Shown piece by piece: positions 51,170 to 59,806 of a stretch of 64,000 bases of DNA (the first letter of the stretch is position 1; every line of letters starts with the position of its first letter). This DNA is from Corallococcus macrosporus (GTDB taxonomy: Bacteria > Myxococcota > Myxococcia > Myxococcales > Myxococcaceae), in the NCBI RefSeq assembly GCF_017302985.1, contig NZ_JAFIMU010000007.1, forward strand, positions 868,001 to 932,000. The letters are read 5' to 3'. A program made the translations under genes and the position numbers. The notes below the pieces were generated by a model, which searched no databases, had not been told where the DNA came from, and saw only the letters and a program-made list of their open reading frames with translations.

Positions 51170-52246
51170 ATGCCGGATGCCACCCTCGACCTCCACGACC
51201 TGCCCCGCCCCGCGCTGGATGAGCGGCTCGCCGGCTGGGGCTTCAGCCCCCAGTACCGCGAGCGCGTGTGGACGGGCCTGTACCGCGACGGCGTGACGGC
51301 GCTGGACGACATGACGGGCCTGCGCCCGGACCTCCAGGCCGTGCTCAAGGAGCGCGCGCACCTGGGCGTGCTCGCCACGCACCATGAGAGCTTCAGCAGC
51401 GACGGGCTCACCCACAAGCTGCTCCTGCGCCTGCACGACGCGCAGACCATCGAGACGGTGCTGATGCGCTTCAAGGGCCGCGCCACCGTGTGCGTGAGCA
51501 CGCAGGCCGGGTGCGCCATGGGCTGCGTCTTCTGCGCCACCGGACAGATGGGCCTGTCGCGCCACCTGACGCCGGGCGAAATCGTGGGCCAGGTGCTCCA
51601 CGTCACCCGCGTGCTGCGCGCGCAGGGGGAGGCCTTGCGCAACATCGTGCTCATGGGCATGGGCGAGCCCCTGCACAACTACGAGCACACCATGGCCGCG
51701 GTGGACATCCTCGTGGACCCCAAGGGCCTGGCGCTGGCGCCGCGCTTCATCACCCTGTCCACCGTAGGCGTGGTGCCCGGCATCCTCCGGCTGGCGGACG
51801 AGGCGCGCCCGGTGCAGCTCGCGGTGAGCCTCCACGGCGCGACGGACGCCGAGCGCGCCGCGCTGGTGCCCGCGGGCCGCCGCTGGCCGCTCCAGGAGTT
51901 GATGGACGCGTGCCGCTACTACGTGGCGAAGCGCAAGCGCCGCATCTTCTTCGAGTGGACGCTCATCTCCGGCCGCAACGACACCGCGGAGCACGCGCAC
52001 ACGCTGGGGCAGCTCTTGCACGGGATGGACGCGCACGTGAACGTCATCCCGCTCAACCCCACGGTGGGCTACGACGGCGGGCCCAGCGTCCCCGACGCGG
52101 TGCGCGCGTTCCAGGACGTGCTCACGTCGCACGGTGTGCCCAGCACGGTGCGCCAGCGCCGCGGCATCGACATCGACGCGGGCTGTGGCCAGCTCAAGGC
52201 CGCCGTGGAGCGCAAGCCCCGCCGCTCCCTTCCCGTCGCGTCCTGA
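51170..52246 (+). CDS. rlmN: 23S rRNA / tRNA adenine-2-methyltransferase RlmN-like radical SAM enzyme
   Basis: The product is 358 residues. Radical SAM cluster motif CAMGCVFC (Cys115, 119, 122), GEPLHNY, VSLHGATDAERAALVPAGRR, RIFFEWTLISGRNDT and the C-terminal methyl-carrier Cys339 in DAGCGQL are all present. It methylates A2503 of 23S rRNA (and A37 of some tRNAs in E. coli). It might be a Cfr-like paralog, but length and residues fit RlmN. The start at 51170 is inferred. Confidence 0.92.
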   Translation: MPDATLDLHDLPRPALDERLAGWGFSPQYRERVWTGLYRDGVTALDDMTGLRPDLQAVLKERAHLGVLATHHESFSSDGLTHKLLLRLHDAQTIETVLMRFKGRATVCVSTQAGCAMGCVFCATGQMGLSRHLTPGEIVGQVLHVTRVLRAQGEALRNIVLMGMGEPLHNYEHTMAAVDILVDPKGLALAPRFITLSTVGVVPGILRLADEARPVQLAVSLHGATDAERAALVPAGRRWPLQELMDACRYYVAKRKRRIFFEWTLISGRNDTAEHAHTLGQLLHGMDAHVNVIPLNPTVGYDGGPSVPDAVRAFQDVLTSHGVPSTVRQRRGIDIDAGCGQLKAAVERKPRRSLPVAS

Positions 52247-52446
52247 GCAACGTGCGGGGTCGCGCGGCACACCACCCGACCTGCCGTGTCACCCTGGAGC
52301 GCTAGTGTCCGCGCCGCCCGCACGTGCGTAACGAGGTGTGGGCGGGAAGCGGATGTTCATGGGCCCTTGCGTGGCATGGGCTCGTGGGCACATTCTTCAA
52401 GACGGCTTCCACGCAACCCCAACGGCTTCTCTGGCGGAGGTGGGCA

Positions 52447-52833
52447 ATGCTTTCCATCCAGGAGCACGGCACGGTGGAAGAGGCGAGCAACAACCTGCTC
52501 GACTTCATCCTGATCCCCGACAACTGGCTCGAGCAGGCGCTCCCGCAGCCCGAGGGCTCCTCCACATGGCCGGCATCGGACACCCAGTACCAGCGCCGCG
52601 TGGGCCCGCTGCGCATCTGTGCGTCGGTGGACGTCGCGCCGTCGCTGGACGTGACGCTCCACATCGCGTTCCGCGCGCCGGGGCTCACGCCCCTCAAGGC
52701 GGCGGACCACCTGGAGAGCTTCCTCAAGCAGCGCCTGCCGCTCACGCCCAACAGCGAGTGGCAGGTGGAGGTGGACGAGCGGCGGTGGATCCACTTCTCG
52801 CGCCGCTACGCGGGCACGCACCTGCTGGCTTGA
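52447..52833 (+). CDS. Hypothetical protein
   Basis: The product is 128 residues, cytoplasmic by sequence. It is a small alpha/beta protein (LRICASVDVAPSLDVTLHIA, LKAADHLESFLKQRLPLTP, WQVEVDERRWIHFSRRYAG). No family is recognised. ATG 52447 has GGAGGTGGG upstream. It converges on the cyclase gene with a three-base gap. Confidence 0.7.
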   Translation: MLSIQEHGTVEEASNNLLDFILIPDNWLEQALPQPEGSSTWPASDTQYQRRVGPLRICASVDVAPSLDVTLHIAFRAPGLTPLKAADHLESFLKQRLPLTPNSEWQVEVDERRWIHFSRRYAGTHLLA

Positions 52834-52836
52834 GGG

Positions 52837-54447
52837 TTACGGCGCCAGCCGGTAGTGCCGCAGCGGCTGCGCCACGTTCTTCACCGGCGTCTCCGTGAGG
52901 CCGCCGAAGTGGAGCTTCCGCACGAAGGGCTCCTGCGACTGCTTCAGCGCTTCGTGCACGCTCTCCATCACCAGCGTCTCCCGGTAGCCCGCCAGGGACT
53001 GCAGGCGCGCGGTCTGGTTCATGCCGCTGGAGAACGCGGTGTAGTTGCGGTTGGGCCCGAAGAGGCCGCAGTTCGCGGTGGCCAGGTTCACGCCCACCGC
53101 CACGCCCAGCCCCGGCAGCTTCACCCGCTGGCACAGCGCGGCCACCTCCTCGCGCGCGCCCAGCTCCGCGGTGAAGGCCTGGATGTCGATGGCGGCGCGC
53201 ATGGCGGCCTCCGCGCGGCGCACGCGGTCCGTCTGGAAGAAGGGCGGACCGAAGAGGCCGATGACGCAGTCACCCACCATCTTGTCGAACACCCCGCCGC
53301 GCGCCCAGATGCAGTCCACGGCGCGCGCGCTCCACTCGTCCACGAAGCGGCCGATGCTGCGCGGGCTGTCGAAGCCCTGCTCGCAGATGCGGGTGAAGCC
53401 GTTGATGTCCGCGAACAGGATGCCCACCTCCTGCTCCTGCGCGCGCAGGTGCCGCGCGTAGTCCGGGTCCTCCAGCAGCGCGTCGATGGCGCCCGTGGGG
53501 AAGAACTGCGACAGGTGGATGCGCTCGCGGTTGTAGTCCAGGAGGCGCTGGCTCAGCGTGGAGGCCAGCACGCGGATGAGGTCCATCGCGTACGCGGAGA
53601 AGCCCTCGTTGCTCCAGACGACAATCTTGCCCAGCGGCTCGCTGCGCGTGGCCGCGGAGATGAGCACGGCCTCCGTGGTGCGCCCGTCGAACAGGCGCTT
53701 GAGCACGCCCGCGTCCCCGTGCAGCAGCCGCGTGCCGTGCTGGTGCAGCAGCGACTCCAGCGGGGCGCTGGGCTGCTCTCCGCTCTCGTACTCCAACTGC
53801 CCGTGCCGGTACGTGCGGTAGTGCAGCACGTGCGGCTGCACGGCGTCGCGGTACAGGAGGAGGAAGCCCGGCAGCCGCACCCGCTGCGCCAGCGTGCGCA
53901 CCGCGTGGTCCATGCCCGCCTCGAAGACGGGGTTGGCCAGGTGCTCGTTGCACTGGAGGATGACCTGGTGCTTCTCCGACGCGGTGTGGACCAGCATCAG
54001 CACCGTGTCCAGCTCCTCCGCCACCACGTCCAGCGCGCGCAGGCGCCGCGCGGTGGTGTTCGCGTCGCCCGGCGGCCCCGCGTAGAGCACGCCCAGCGTG
54101 CCCACCGGTGAACCCGCCACGTCCAGCGTCTGCGTGAGCAGCGTGCCCGTGTCGTGGACGCTCTGGCCCGTGGGCCCCGCCAGCAGGCTCCCGGGGAAGC
54201 CGCCGCCCCAGTCGCCCTCGTGCCACGTCTGCTCCACCAGCTCCTCGTCGCGCGTGGTGACGGCGATGCCGCGCGCGCCCAGGTGCGACAGCAGCGTGGG
54301 GAAGCAGCGCCGGAAGCACTGGGTGAGCGTCTCACGCTCGCGGAGGCTCTCCTCCAGGAGGTCGTCCGTGACACGTCCCAACTGGCGCAGGAACCGGTAC
54401 TCCTCCAGGGACAACTCAGCGGGTGGGGACGTAGGCGCCGGGGTCAT
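52837..54447 (-). CDS. Adenylate/guanylate cyclase with GAF-like domains
   Basis: The product is 536 residues, soluble. The first 330 residues look like two GAF-type sensor domains (LLSHLGARGIAVTTRDEELV..., TGTLLTQTLDVAGSPVGTLG; HAVRTLAQRVRLPGFLLLY...). The C-terminal class III cyclase domain has ILFADINGFT (metal Asp), FDKMVGDCVIGLFG (second metal Asp) and AVGVNLATANCGLFG. It would make cAMP or cGMP; substrate-selecting residues were not assigned. ATG 54447 is the start. Confidence 0.88.
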   Translation of the reverse strand: MTPAPTSPPAELSLEEYRFLRQLGRVTDDLLEESLRERETLTQCFRRCFPTLLSHLGARGIAVTTRDEELVEQTWHEGDWGGGFPGSLLAGPTGQSVHDTGTLLTQTLDVAGSPVGTLGVLYAGPPGDANTTARRLRALDVVAEELDTVLMLVHTASEKHQVILQCNEHLANPVFEAGMDHAVRTLAQRVRLPGFLLLYRDAVQPHVLHYRTYRHGQLEYESGEQPSAPLESLLHQHGTRLLHGDAGVLKRLFDGRTTEAVLISAATRSEPLGKIVVWSNEGFSAYAMDLIRVLASTLSQRLLDYNRERIHLSQFFPTGAIDALLEDPDYARHLRAQEQEVGILFADINGFTRICEQGFDSPRSIGRFVDEWSARAVDCIWARGGVFDKMVGDCVIGLFGPPFFQTDRVRRAEAAMRAAIDIQAFTAELGAREEVAALCQRVKLPGLGVAVGVNLATANCGLFGPNRNYTAFSSGMNQTARLQSLAGYRETLVMESVHEALKQSQEPFVRKLHFGGLTETPVKNVAQPLRHYRLAP

Positions 54448-54480
54448 GTGCGCCCCTTGTACCGCCGCCGGGAGGAACTG

Positions 54481-55335
54481 TCACAGCGCCGGCACGTGCT
54501 TCGTGCCGCCCACCACGACGCCGTCCTGGACCTCGATGAGCCAGTAGCCCTCCTTCCCCGCCTGGGTGGAGGAGCCCGCGCCGAACAGGTGGGGCCGCTC
54601 GGGGGTGGCCGGGTGGTGGTAGCGCTGGTGGATGTGGCCGTGGAGCACCGCGAAGCGCGGCCCCGGCAACAGCTTCAGCAGCGCGTCCGCGTCATGCAGC
54701 CCGTGGTGCCAGCCGTCCGCGTGGTTCGCGGAACTCCGGGGCGCGTGGTGCACCACCACCAGGATGGCGCGGCCGTCCAGGCGGGCGTCCTTCAGCAGGG
54801 CCGCCAGGCCTTCGAGCTGCGCGGGGCCCACGCTGCCGTAGGACAGGCCGGGCGTGGGCAGCGGGCGCGCGGAGCACAGCCCCACCACCGCGGCGCCCTC
54901 GCCCACCAGCCGCACGAAGGGGAACGCGCCCTCGCGGCGGTACTCGGGCAGGTCGCTCTCCAAGAGGTCCCCGAAGTGCTGGGCGAAGCGGCCCGAGCGG
55001 GCGGCGCCGGGGGTGAAGACGTCGTGGTTGCCGGGGATGACGGTGCAGCGCGCGGGCGTGGGGGCCAGGGGCGCCAGCGCGGCGCGGGCGGCGCGGAACT
55101 CGCCTTCGAGCGCGTAGGCGGTGAGGTCGCCGGACAGGATGAAGTGGTCCACGCCGTGCGTGCCCGCCTCGCGGGCGATGGTGGAGAGCGTGGCCTGCGC
55201 GTTCCGGTAGGCCTTCGCCCGGCCTCCCGCCGTCAGCTCCACGAGCGCCACCCAGCGGCGCCAGCCCAGCTTGCGCAGCGGCAGGGCGAAGTAGTCCTCG
55301 GTGATGTGGACGTCGGAGCAGTGCAGGAAGCGCAT
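54481..55335 (-). CDS. Metallophosphoesterase (calcineurin-like)
   Basis: The product is 284 residues. All metal-binding motifs are visible: SDVHIT, GDLTAYALEGEF, GNHDVF, VVHHAPRSSANHADGWHHGL and LHGHIHQRYHH. This is the cAMP phosphodiesterase/CpdA-like group of class III enzymes, so it might degrade a cyclic nucleotide; that is inference. Just downstream, on the same strand, is a class III cyclase gene (33-base gap), which supports the idea. It is divergent from gluQ. Confidence 0.9.
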   Translation of the reverse strand: MRFLHCSDVHITEDYFALPLRKLGWRRWVALVELTAGGRAKAYRNAQATLSTIAREAGTHGVDHFILSGDLTAYALEGEFRAARAALAPLAPTPARCTVIPGNHDVFTPGAARSGRFAQHFGDLLESDLPEYRREGAFPFVRLVGEGAAVVGLCSARPLPTPGLSYGSVGPAQLEGLAALLKDARLDGRAILVVVHHAPRSSANHADGWHHGLHDADALLKLLPGPRFAVLHGHIHQRYHHPATPERPHLFGAGSSTQAGKEGYWLIEVQDGVVVGGTKHVPAL

Positions 55336-55408
55336 GGAGGCAGTCACATCCCACGGAACGGAAGGAAGCAACGGGGCATTCTCTCCCAGCCCGCCGGGCG
55401 GGGAAGTT

Positions 55409-56362
55409 ATGGTTCTGGCCACGATGCGAGGACGCTTCGCCCCCAGCCCCACCGGCCGCATGCACCTGGGCAACGTGAGAAGCGCGCTCCTGGGCTGGCT
55501 CCAGGCCCGGGCCGCGGGCGGCGCGTTCCTCCTGCGCATCGAGGACCTGGACCGCGCGAGGTGCCGCCCCCAGTTCCTCCAGGACCTCTACGAGGACCTG
55601 CGCTGGCTGGGCCTGGACTGGGACGAGACGCCCCTCGTCCAGAGCGAGCGCGACGGCGTCTACCGCGAGGCCCAGGCGAAGCTCGAGCGCGAGGGGCTCA
55701 TCTACCCGTGCTTCTGCACGCGCACGGAGATCGCCCGCGCGGCGAGCGCCCCCCACGGCCTGTCCGACGAGGGCCCGCGCTACCCGGGCACGTGCGCGAA
55801 CCTCACCGCCGGGCAGATCTCCGAGCGCTCCCGCACGCGCGCCCCCGCGTACCGCTTCCGCGCGCGGCCCGGCGAGGTGCGCTTCGTGGACGCGTTGATG
55901 GGCCCCCAGGTCCAGGACGTCCAGGCGCTGGTGGGAGACTTCGTGGTGCGCCGCAACGACGGCGTGGCCAGCTACCAGCTCGCGGTGGTGGTGGACGACG
56001 CGGCCAGCGGCATCACCCACGTGCTGCGCGGGGACGACCTGCTGCCCTCCACGCCGCGGCAGCTCCAGCTCTACGCCGCGCTGGGCCTGGGCGCGCCCGC
56101 GTTCCTCCACGTGCCGCTGGTGCTGGGCGAGGACGGCAAGCGGCTGGCGAAGCGCGACGGGGCGTTCGCGCTCGCGGAGCTGCGCGCGCGCGGCCGGCCT
56201 CCCGAGCACGTCCTGGGGCTGCTCGCCGCCTGGAGCGGCCTGGGTGACGGCGGCCCGGTGACGCTGCCCGCGCTCGTCGCGCGCTACCGCACGGACGTGC
56301 TCCCGCGTGCGCCGGTGGTGGCGCGCGAGGCACTGCTCCTCGACGCGCTCGGCCTGCGCTGA
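55409..56362 (+). CDS. gluQ: Glutamyl-Q tRNA(Asp) synthetase
   Basis: The product is 317 residues, short of GltX because the anticodon domain is absent. It activates glutamate and attaches it to queuosine of tRNA(Asp). It has RFAPSPTGRMHLGNVRSAL (HIGH-type), LLRIEDLDRARCRP, a zinc-type CFC...C cluster (YPCFCTRTEI ... PGTCANL) and LAKRDGAFALAEL (KMSKS-type). ATG 55409 has GGGGAA upstream; ATG 55424 is possible. Confidence 0.92.
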   Translation: MVLATMRGRFAPSPTGRMHLGNVRSALLGWLQARAAGGAFLLRIEDLDRARCRPQFLQDLYEDLRWLGLDWDETPLVQSERDGVYREAQAKLEREGLIYPCFCTRTEIARAASAPHGLSDEGPRYPGTCANLTAGQISERSRTRAPAYRFRARPGEVRFVDALMGPQVQDVQALVGDFVVRRNDGVASYQLAVVVDDAASGITHVLRGDDLLPSTPRQLQLYAALGLGAPAFLHVPLVLGEDGKRLAKRDGAFALAELRARGRPPEHVLGLLAAWSGLGDGGPVTLPALVARYRTDVLPRAPVVAREALLLDALGLR

Positions 56363-56370
56363 GGCTCACC

Positions 56371-56406
56371 CGGCCGTCCGTCCCACCCTCCCGGACGGGG
56401 CGGCCG
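56371..56406 (+). terminator. Hairpin after gluQ
   Basis: CCGTCCG (56374-56380) pairs with CGGACGG (56392-56398), and flanking CGGCCG repeats extend the stem with bulges. It lies 9 bases after the stop at 56362. No T tract. Confidence 0.4.
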
Positions 56407-56464
56407 TGAGGCAGTGAAATGAAGCGGCGGCACTGGTGCACACCTTCATCCCAGACACGTACGT

Positions 56465-56489
56465 CCTGGCCGTGCCGCACGCGGCCAGG
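56465..56489. promoter_or_regulatory. Inverted repeat upstream of the 56519 gene
   Basis: CCTGGCCG (56465-56472) and CGGCCAGG (56482-56489) are exact reverse complements, nine-base loop, 30 bases before ATG 56519. It could be an operator or a leader hairpin. Confidence 0.4.
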
Positions 56490-56518
56490 CGACTCACGGG
56501 AAGCGAGGGTGGAGTCCA

Positions 56519-57463
56519 ATGGCAGCCATTGTCGAAAGCGAACGCGCCGGCGTCATCCCAGCGGTGCCGGGCAGTGCGTACAAGCTGAGCTGGGGGGCCA
56601 TCTTCGGTGGCACCTTCGTCGCGCTCGGCGTCTGGATCTTGCTCTACACGCTGGGGCTCGCGCTGGGCCTGTCTTCAGTGGATCCCTCCAACGCGGGGAG
56701 CGCGAAGTCCGCGGGCATCTTCACCGGCATCTGGAGCGTCATCGTCCCGCTGGTCGCGCTCTTCGTGGGCGGCATGGTGGCCGCGCGCAGCGCCGGCATC
56801 GTGGACAAGGCGGGGGGCGCGCTGCACGGCGCGGTGCTCTGGGGCGTGACGACGCTCCTGGGCGTCTTCCTGGTGGGCATGCTGCTGTCGAACGTGCTGG
56901 GCGCGGTGTTCAACGTGGGCAAGACGGCGGTGAGCGCGGGCGGCTCCGCCGCGGCGGGCGCCGTGTCGGAGGGTGGCGGCGCGGCGAAGGCGTTCGGCCT
57001 GGACGCCAACGACGCGCTCGGGCCCGTGAACCAGCGGCTGAAGCAGGAGGGGAAGCCCACCATCACCGCGAACCAGCTGGAGGCGGCGACCAAGGACATC
57101 GTCACCGAGGGCGTGCGCCAGGGCCGCATGGACCGCGAGCTCCTGGTGAGCAACATCGCGCAGAACACCAACCTGTCGCGCCAGGACTCGGAGGACGTGG
57201 CCACCCGCGTGGAGCAGCAGGTGGACCAGGCCAAGAGCAAGGTCGGTCAGGTGGGCCAGCAGGTGCAGCAGGGCGCGCTGACGGTGGCGGACCGCTCCGG
57301 CCGCGTCTTCTGGGGCATCTTCGCGGGGCTCTTGCTGGGGCTCGTCGCGTCGGTGCTCGGCGCCACGCTGGGCGTCAGCCGCAAGCAGCGCATCCGCGCG
57401 GAAGGGGCGGTGGTGACGCCGCCCACGCCCACGCCCACGTCGCGGCGCGAGGTGTACCCGTAG
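56519..57463 (+). CDS. Multi-pass membrane protein
   Basis: The product is 314 residues. Three N-terminal hydrophobic helices (LSWGAIFGGTFVALGVWILL, IWSVIVPLVALFVGGMVAA, LHGAVLWGVTTLLGVFLVGM) precede a soluble, Gln/Val-rich helical segment (about residues 170-255) and one more membrane helix (VFWGIFAGLLLGLVASVLGA). The SWGAIFGGT start is common in membrane proteins annotated as PhnA-like or hypothetical. GGAG at about 56511 supports ATG 56519. Function unknown. Confidence 0.75.
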   Translation: MAAIVESERAGVIPAVPGSAYKLSWGAIFGGTFVALGVWILLYTLGLALGLSSVDPSNAGSAKSAGIFTGIWSVIVPLVALFVGGMVAARSAGIVDKAGGALHGAVLWGVTTLLGVFLVGMLLSNVLGAVFNVGKTAVSAGGSAAAGAVSEGGGAAKAFGLDANDALGPVNQRLKQEGKPTITANQLEAATKDIVTEGVRQGRMDRELLVSNIAQNTNLSRQDSEDVATRVEQQVDQAKSKVGQVGQQVQQGALTVADRSGRVFWGIFAGLLLGLVASVLGATLGVSRKQRIRAEGAVVTPPTPTPTSRREVYP

Positions 57464-57535
57464 CCTCGGGCGCTCGCGTGCATCCCCGCTTCACGGTCCA
57501 CCGTGAGGCGGGTATGACACGCGGGCTCCCGGCCC

Positions 57536-58180
57536 ATGGCGTCCTCGAACCGCACCCTCCTCCGCTGGCTCCTCATCCCCGCCGTGAGCCTGGGGCTGTT
57601 CCTGCTGCTCACGCTGGGGGCCGCGTGGGTGACGCGCTTCATGGACGCACCGGAGCCCTCTGGACCGGCCGCGCCACCGCCGGTCCTCCCGCCGCGCGTG
57701 GCCGTGCCCTCCGAGCCGTCCCGGCCCGAGCCCCCCACCGCGCCGCTCCCCCGCCCCGCCGCGCCGGTGCGCGAGCCCCCCCGGGCCCCCCCTCCCCGCG
57801 AGGATTGGGACGCCCCCGACCCGCGCCGCGTGGAGGCGGTGGAGCCGGTGGTGGAGGCCTCCTCCGGCCGCATCGACGCGGAGGACATCCGCCTGGCCGT
57901 CCAGGCGGTGACTCCGCTCGTGCAGCAATGTTTCCAGGACGCCGCACAACGCAACCGGGGCACACAAGAAGTGAAGCTGCGCTTCACCGTGGAGGGCGAG
58001 GGCTCCGAGGGGAAGATGAACCGGGGCGTGCTCGTCTCCAGCACCATCCCGGACCCCATGGTGCAGGCGTGCGTGCTGGACTCGCTCCTGGACGCGCGCT
58101 TCCCGGCGCCCCACCTGGGCGGGTCCGCGACGGTGCTCTACCCATTCCGTTTCACGGTGCCGGGGGACGCTGGCCCGTGA
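57536..58180 (+). CDS. Membrane protein with AgmX/PglI C-terminal (TonB-like) domain
   Basis: The product is 214 residues. One N-terminal membrane helix (LLIPAVSLGLFLLLTLGAAW) precedes a Pro-rich linker (residues 40-95). The C-terminal domain (110-214) matches the end of the 15742 protein: QQCFQDAAQRN, VKLRFTVEGEGSEG, VQACVLDSLLDARFPAPHLG and VLYPFRF, including the two conserved Cys. It looks like a bitopic, TonB-like arm without a cytoplasmic sensor. It lies 73 bases after the 56519 gene, so they may be co-transcribed. Confidence 0.82.
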   Translation: MASSNRTLLRWLLIPAVSLGLFLLLTLGAAWVTRFMDAPEPSGPAAPPPVLPPRVAVPSEPSRPEPPTAPLPRPAAPVREPPRAPPPREDWDAPDPRRVEAVEPVVEASSGRIDAEDIRLAVQAVTPLVQQCFQDAAQRNRGTQEVKLRFTVEGEGSEGKMNRGVLVSSTIPDPMVQACVLDSLLDARFPAPHLGGSATVLYPFRFTVPGDAGP

Positions 58181-58223
58181 GGTCGGGTTGCGCGTAAGGT
58201 TCAGCCCCCTTCGCCCCCTCGAC

Positions 58224-59063
58224 ATGCCCGTCACCGTCGAACAGCTCGCGCCTTCCCACACGGACGCCCTGCGTTCGCTCCTGGCGAAGGATCCCGTCCA
58301 CAACCTCTACCTCTTGGGGTTGCTGGAGGAGTTCGGCATCGCGGCGCCGGAGCGGCAGGCGGCCTTCGCCTTCCACGGCCGCTTCGACAGCGGCGTCCTC
58401 ACCGCGGCCGTCTTCGTCGGCGGCGAGGGCGGGCTCGTGGTCCCCAGCGCCAGCGACGCCAGCGCCACGGGCGTCATCGCGGACGCGCTCGCGGCCAGCC
58501 TCAAGCTGCGCGCCACCGTGGGGGACAAGGCCGCCGTGGACGCGCTGGTGCGCAGCCTCTGCGAGGGCAAGCCGCGCCTGTCGCGCACCCAGCGGCTGTT
58601 CAGCGTCTCCGCGGACGACCTGGGCCCCTTCACCAACCCCACCCTGCGCCTGGCCCGCGAGGAGGACGTGCCCCGCCTGCTGCCCCTGGCCCAGGGCTAC
58701 GTGCGCGAGCTGTTCGAGCGCGACCCGCTGGCGGAGGACCCCACGCACTACGAGGCCCGCGTCCTCCAGCGCGTGCGCCAGCGCCGCACCTACGTCCTGG
58801 AAGAGGGCGGCGAGCTCGTGTTCAAGGTGGACATCGGCTGCCGCTCGCAGTTCGGCGCGGAGCTGGAGGGCATGTACACGCCCCCGTCCCGCCGCCGCCA
58901 GGGCCACGCCACGCTGTGCCTGGGACAGATTTCCCGGCACCTGCTGTCGTCACTGCCCCGGCTGGCCCTGCGCGTGGACGAGCGCGACGAGAGCACCGCC
59001 CGCATCGCGCGCAAGGTGGGCTACCACGCCGGCCGCACCCAGCGGCTCGTGCTGGTGGAGTAG
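58224..59063 (+). CDS. GNAT family N-acetyltransferase
   Basis: The product is 279 residues, soluble. The N-terminal half is a degenerate GNAT-like fold and the C-terminal half is a standard GNAT domain: LRLAREEDVPRLLPLAQGYV, TYVLEEGGELVFKVDIGCRS, GMYTPPSRRRQGHATLCLGQ (acetyl-CoA loop, RRRQGHA) and the closing KVGYHAGRTQRLVLVE. ATG 58224 is used; no clear ribosome site is seen and TTG 58188 is an option. The acetyl acceptor is unknown. Confidence 0.85.
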   Translation: MPVTVEQLAPSHTDALRSLLAKDPVHNLYLLGLLEEFGIAAPERQAAFAFHGRFDSGVLTAAVFVGGEGGLVVPSASDASATGVIADALAASLKLRATVGDKAAVDALVRSLCEGKPRLSRTQRLFSVSADDLGPFTNPTLRLAREEDVPRLLPLAQGYVRELFERDPLAEDPTHYEARVLQRVRQRRTYVLEEGGELVFKVDIGCRSQFGAELEGMYTPPSRRRQGHATLCLGQISRHLLSSLPRLALRVDERDESTARIARKVGYHAGRTQRLVLVE

Positions 59064-59251
59064 CCCCCGGAGCCACACAGGCAACACCTGTCCGTTGCTC
59101 CCGGGACAACAGGGATTGCCAAAAAGACGCGCAAGCAACTGAAACCACGTCATCCCTGGTGAGGGCATGGCGCTTGCTCCCATGCCTTGCGGCGCGCGCG
59201 TTCGCGAGCCCGGCGGCCCCAATCACCGCCGCATCCCACGGGAGCAGTTCA

Positions 59252-59701
59252 ATGAAGCGTTTCCAGACGTTGGCGAAGGTGTGCGCGTTCGGTGTGGTGG
59301 CGTTGAGCGCGGGGACCGCGGCCGCGTGGCAGTACTACCCGGGCGCCGCGTTCAAGGCCGCGTATGCGTCCGACGCGTCGTGCTTCAACGTGAGCAGCTA
59401 CTCCGGGCTGGTCAACAACTGTACGACGACGCGTCTGGCGATCGCCACGGTGCCCATGTGGACGGTCGGCTACCACCCGACGACGGTGCAGATCTACGGC
59501 AACAACAGCTGGTGCGAGACGACCACGGTCAACGGCGTGGGCAACGGCGCGCACCTGGGCGCGACCACGTACACGGTGGCCGGCCCCATGGCGTGGCAGA
59601 CCATCAACACGGGCGACCGCTACGTGTGGGAGGACTTCGCCATCGTCTTCCGCTGCGGCCTGCAGTCGGGCGGCATCATCGGCGGCTTCACCATTGACTG
59701 A
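59252..59701 (+). CDS. Small secreted Cys-containing protein
   Basis: The product is 149 residues. A clear Sec signal (VCAFGVVALSAGTAAA) leads to a beta-rich mature protein with four Cys (DASCFN, NNCTTT, SWCETT, FRCGLQ), likely two disulfides. No family is recognised. GGGAGCAG lies before ATG 59252. The 188-base gap upstream shows no clear promoter. Two hairpins follow the stop, so it is probably a single-gene transcript. Confidence 0.75.
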   Translation: MKRFQTLAKVCAFGVVALSAGTAAAWQYYPGAAFKAAYASDASCFNVSSYSGLVNNCTTTRLAIATVPMWTVGYHPTTVQIYGNNSWCETTTVNGVGNGAHLGATTYTVAGPMAWQTINTGDRYVWEDFAIVFRCGLQSGGIIGGFTID

Positions 59702-59703
59702 CG

Positions 59704-59769
59704 CACGGGCCTGTCCCGTGTGACGCGGGCCGCGCGAAGGCTTCACCTTCCTCCCCTTCGCGCGGCCCG
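59704..59769 (+). terminator. Strong tandem hairpin terminator
   Basis: A six-pair hairpin CACGGG/CCCGTG (59704-59720) is followed by a perfect 15-pair stem CGGGCCGCGCGAAGG (59726-59740) and its complement (59755-59769), 14-base loop, then TTCCTCCTCTC. Confidence 0.75.
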
Positions 59770-59806
59770 TTCCTCCTCTCCGCCTTCTGCCTTCCGTGAG
59801 CGCCCC

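Noticed and set aside
59066-59107. Nested short repeats after the GNAT gene (GGAGC/GCTCC and ACAGG/CCTGT) that looked like a tRNA
   Set aside because: The arms are too short and no anticodon arm or T-loop can be drawn.
59150-59166. TGG...GC spacing like sigma-54 before the 59252 gene
   Set aside because: Only the GG and GC match; the remaining consensus bases do not.
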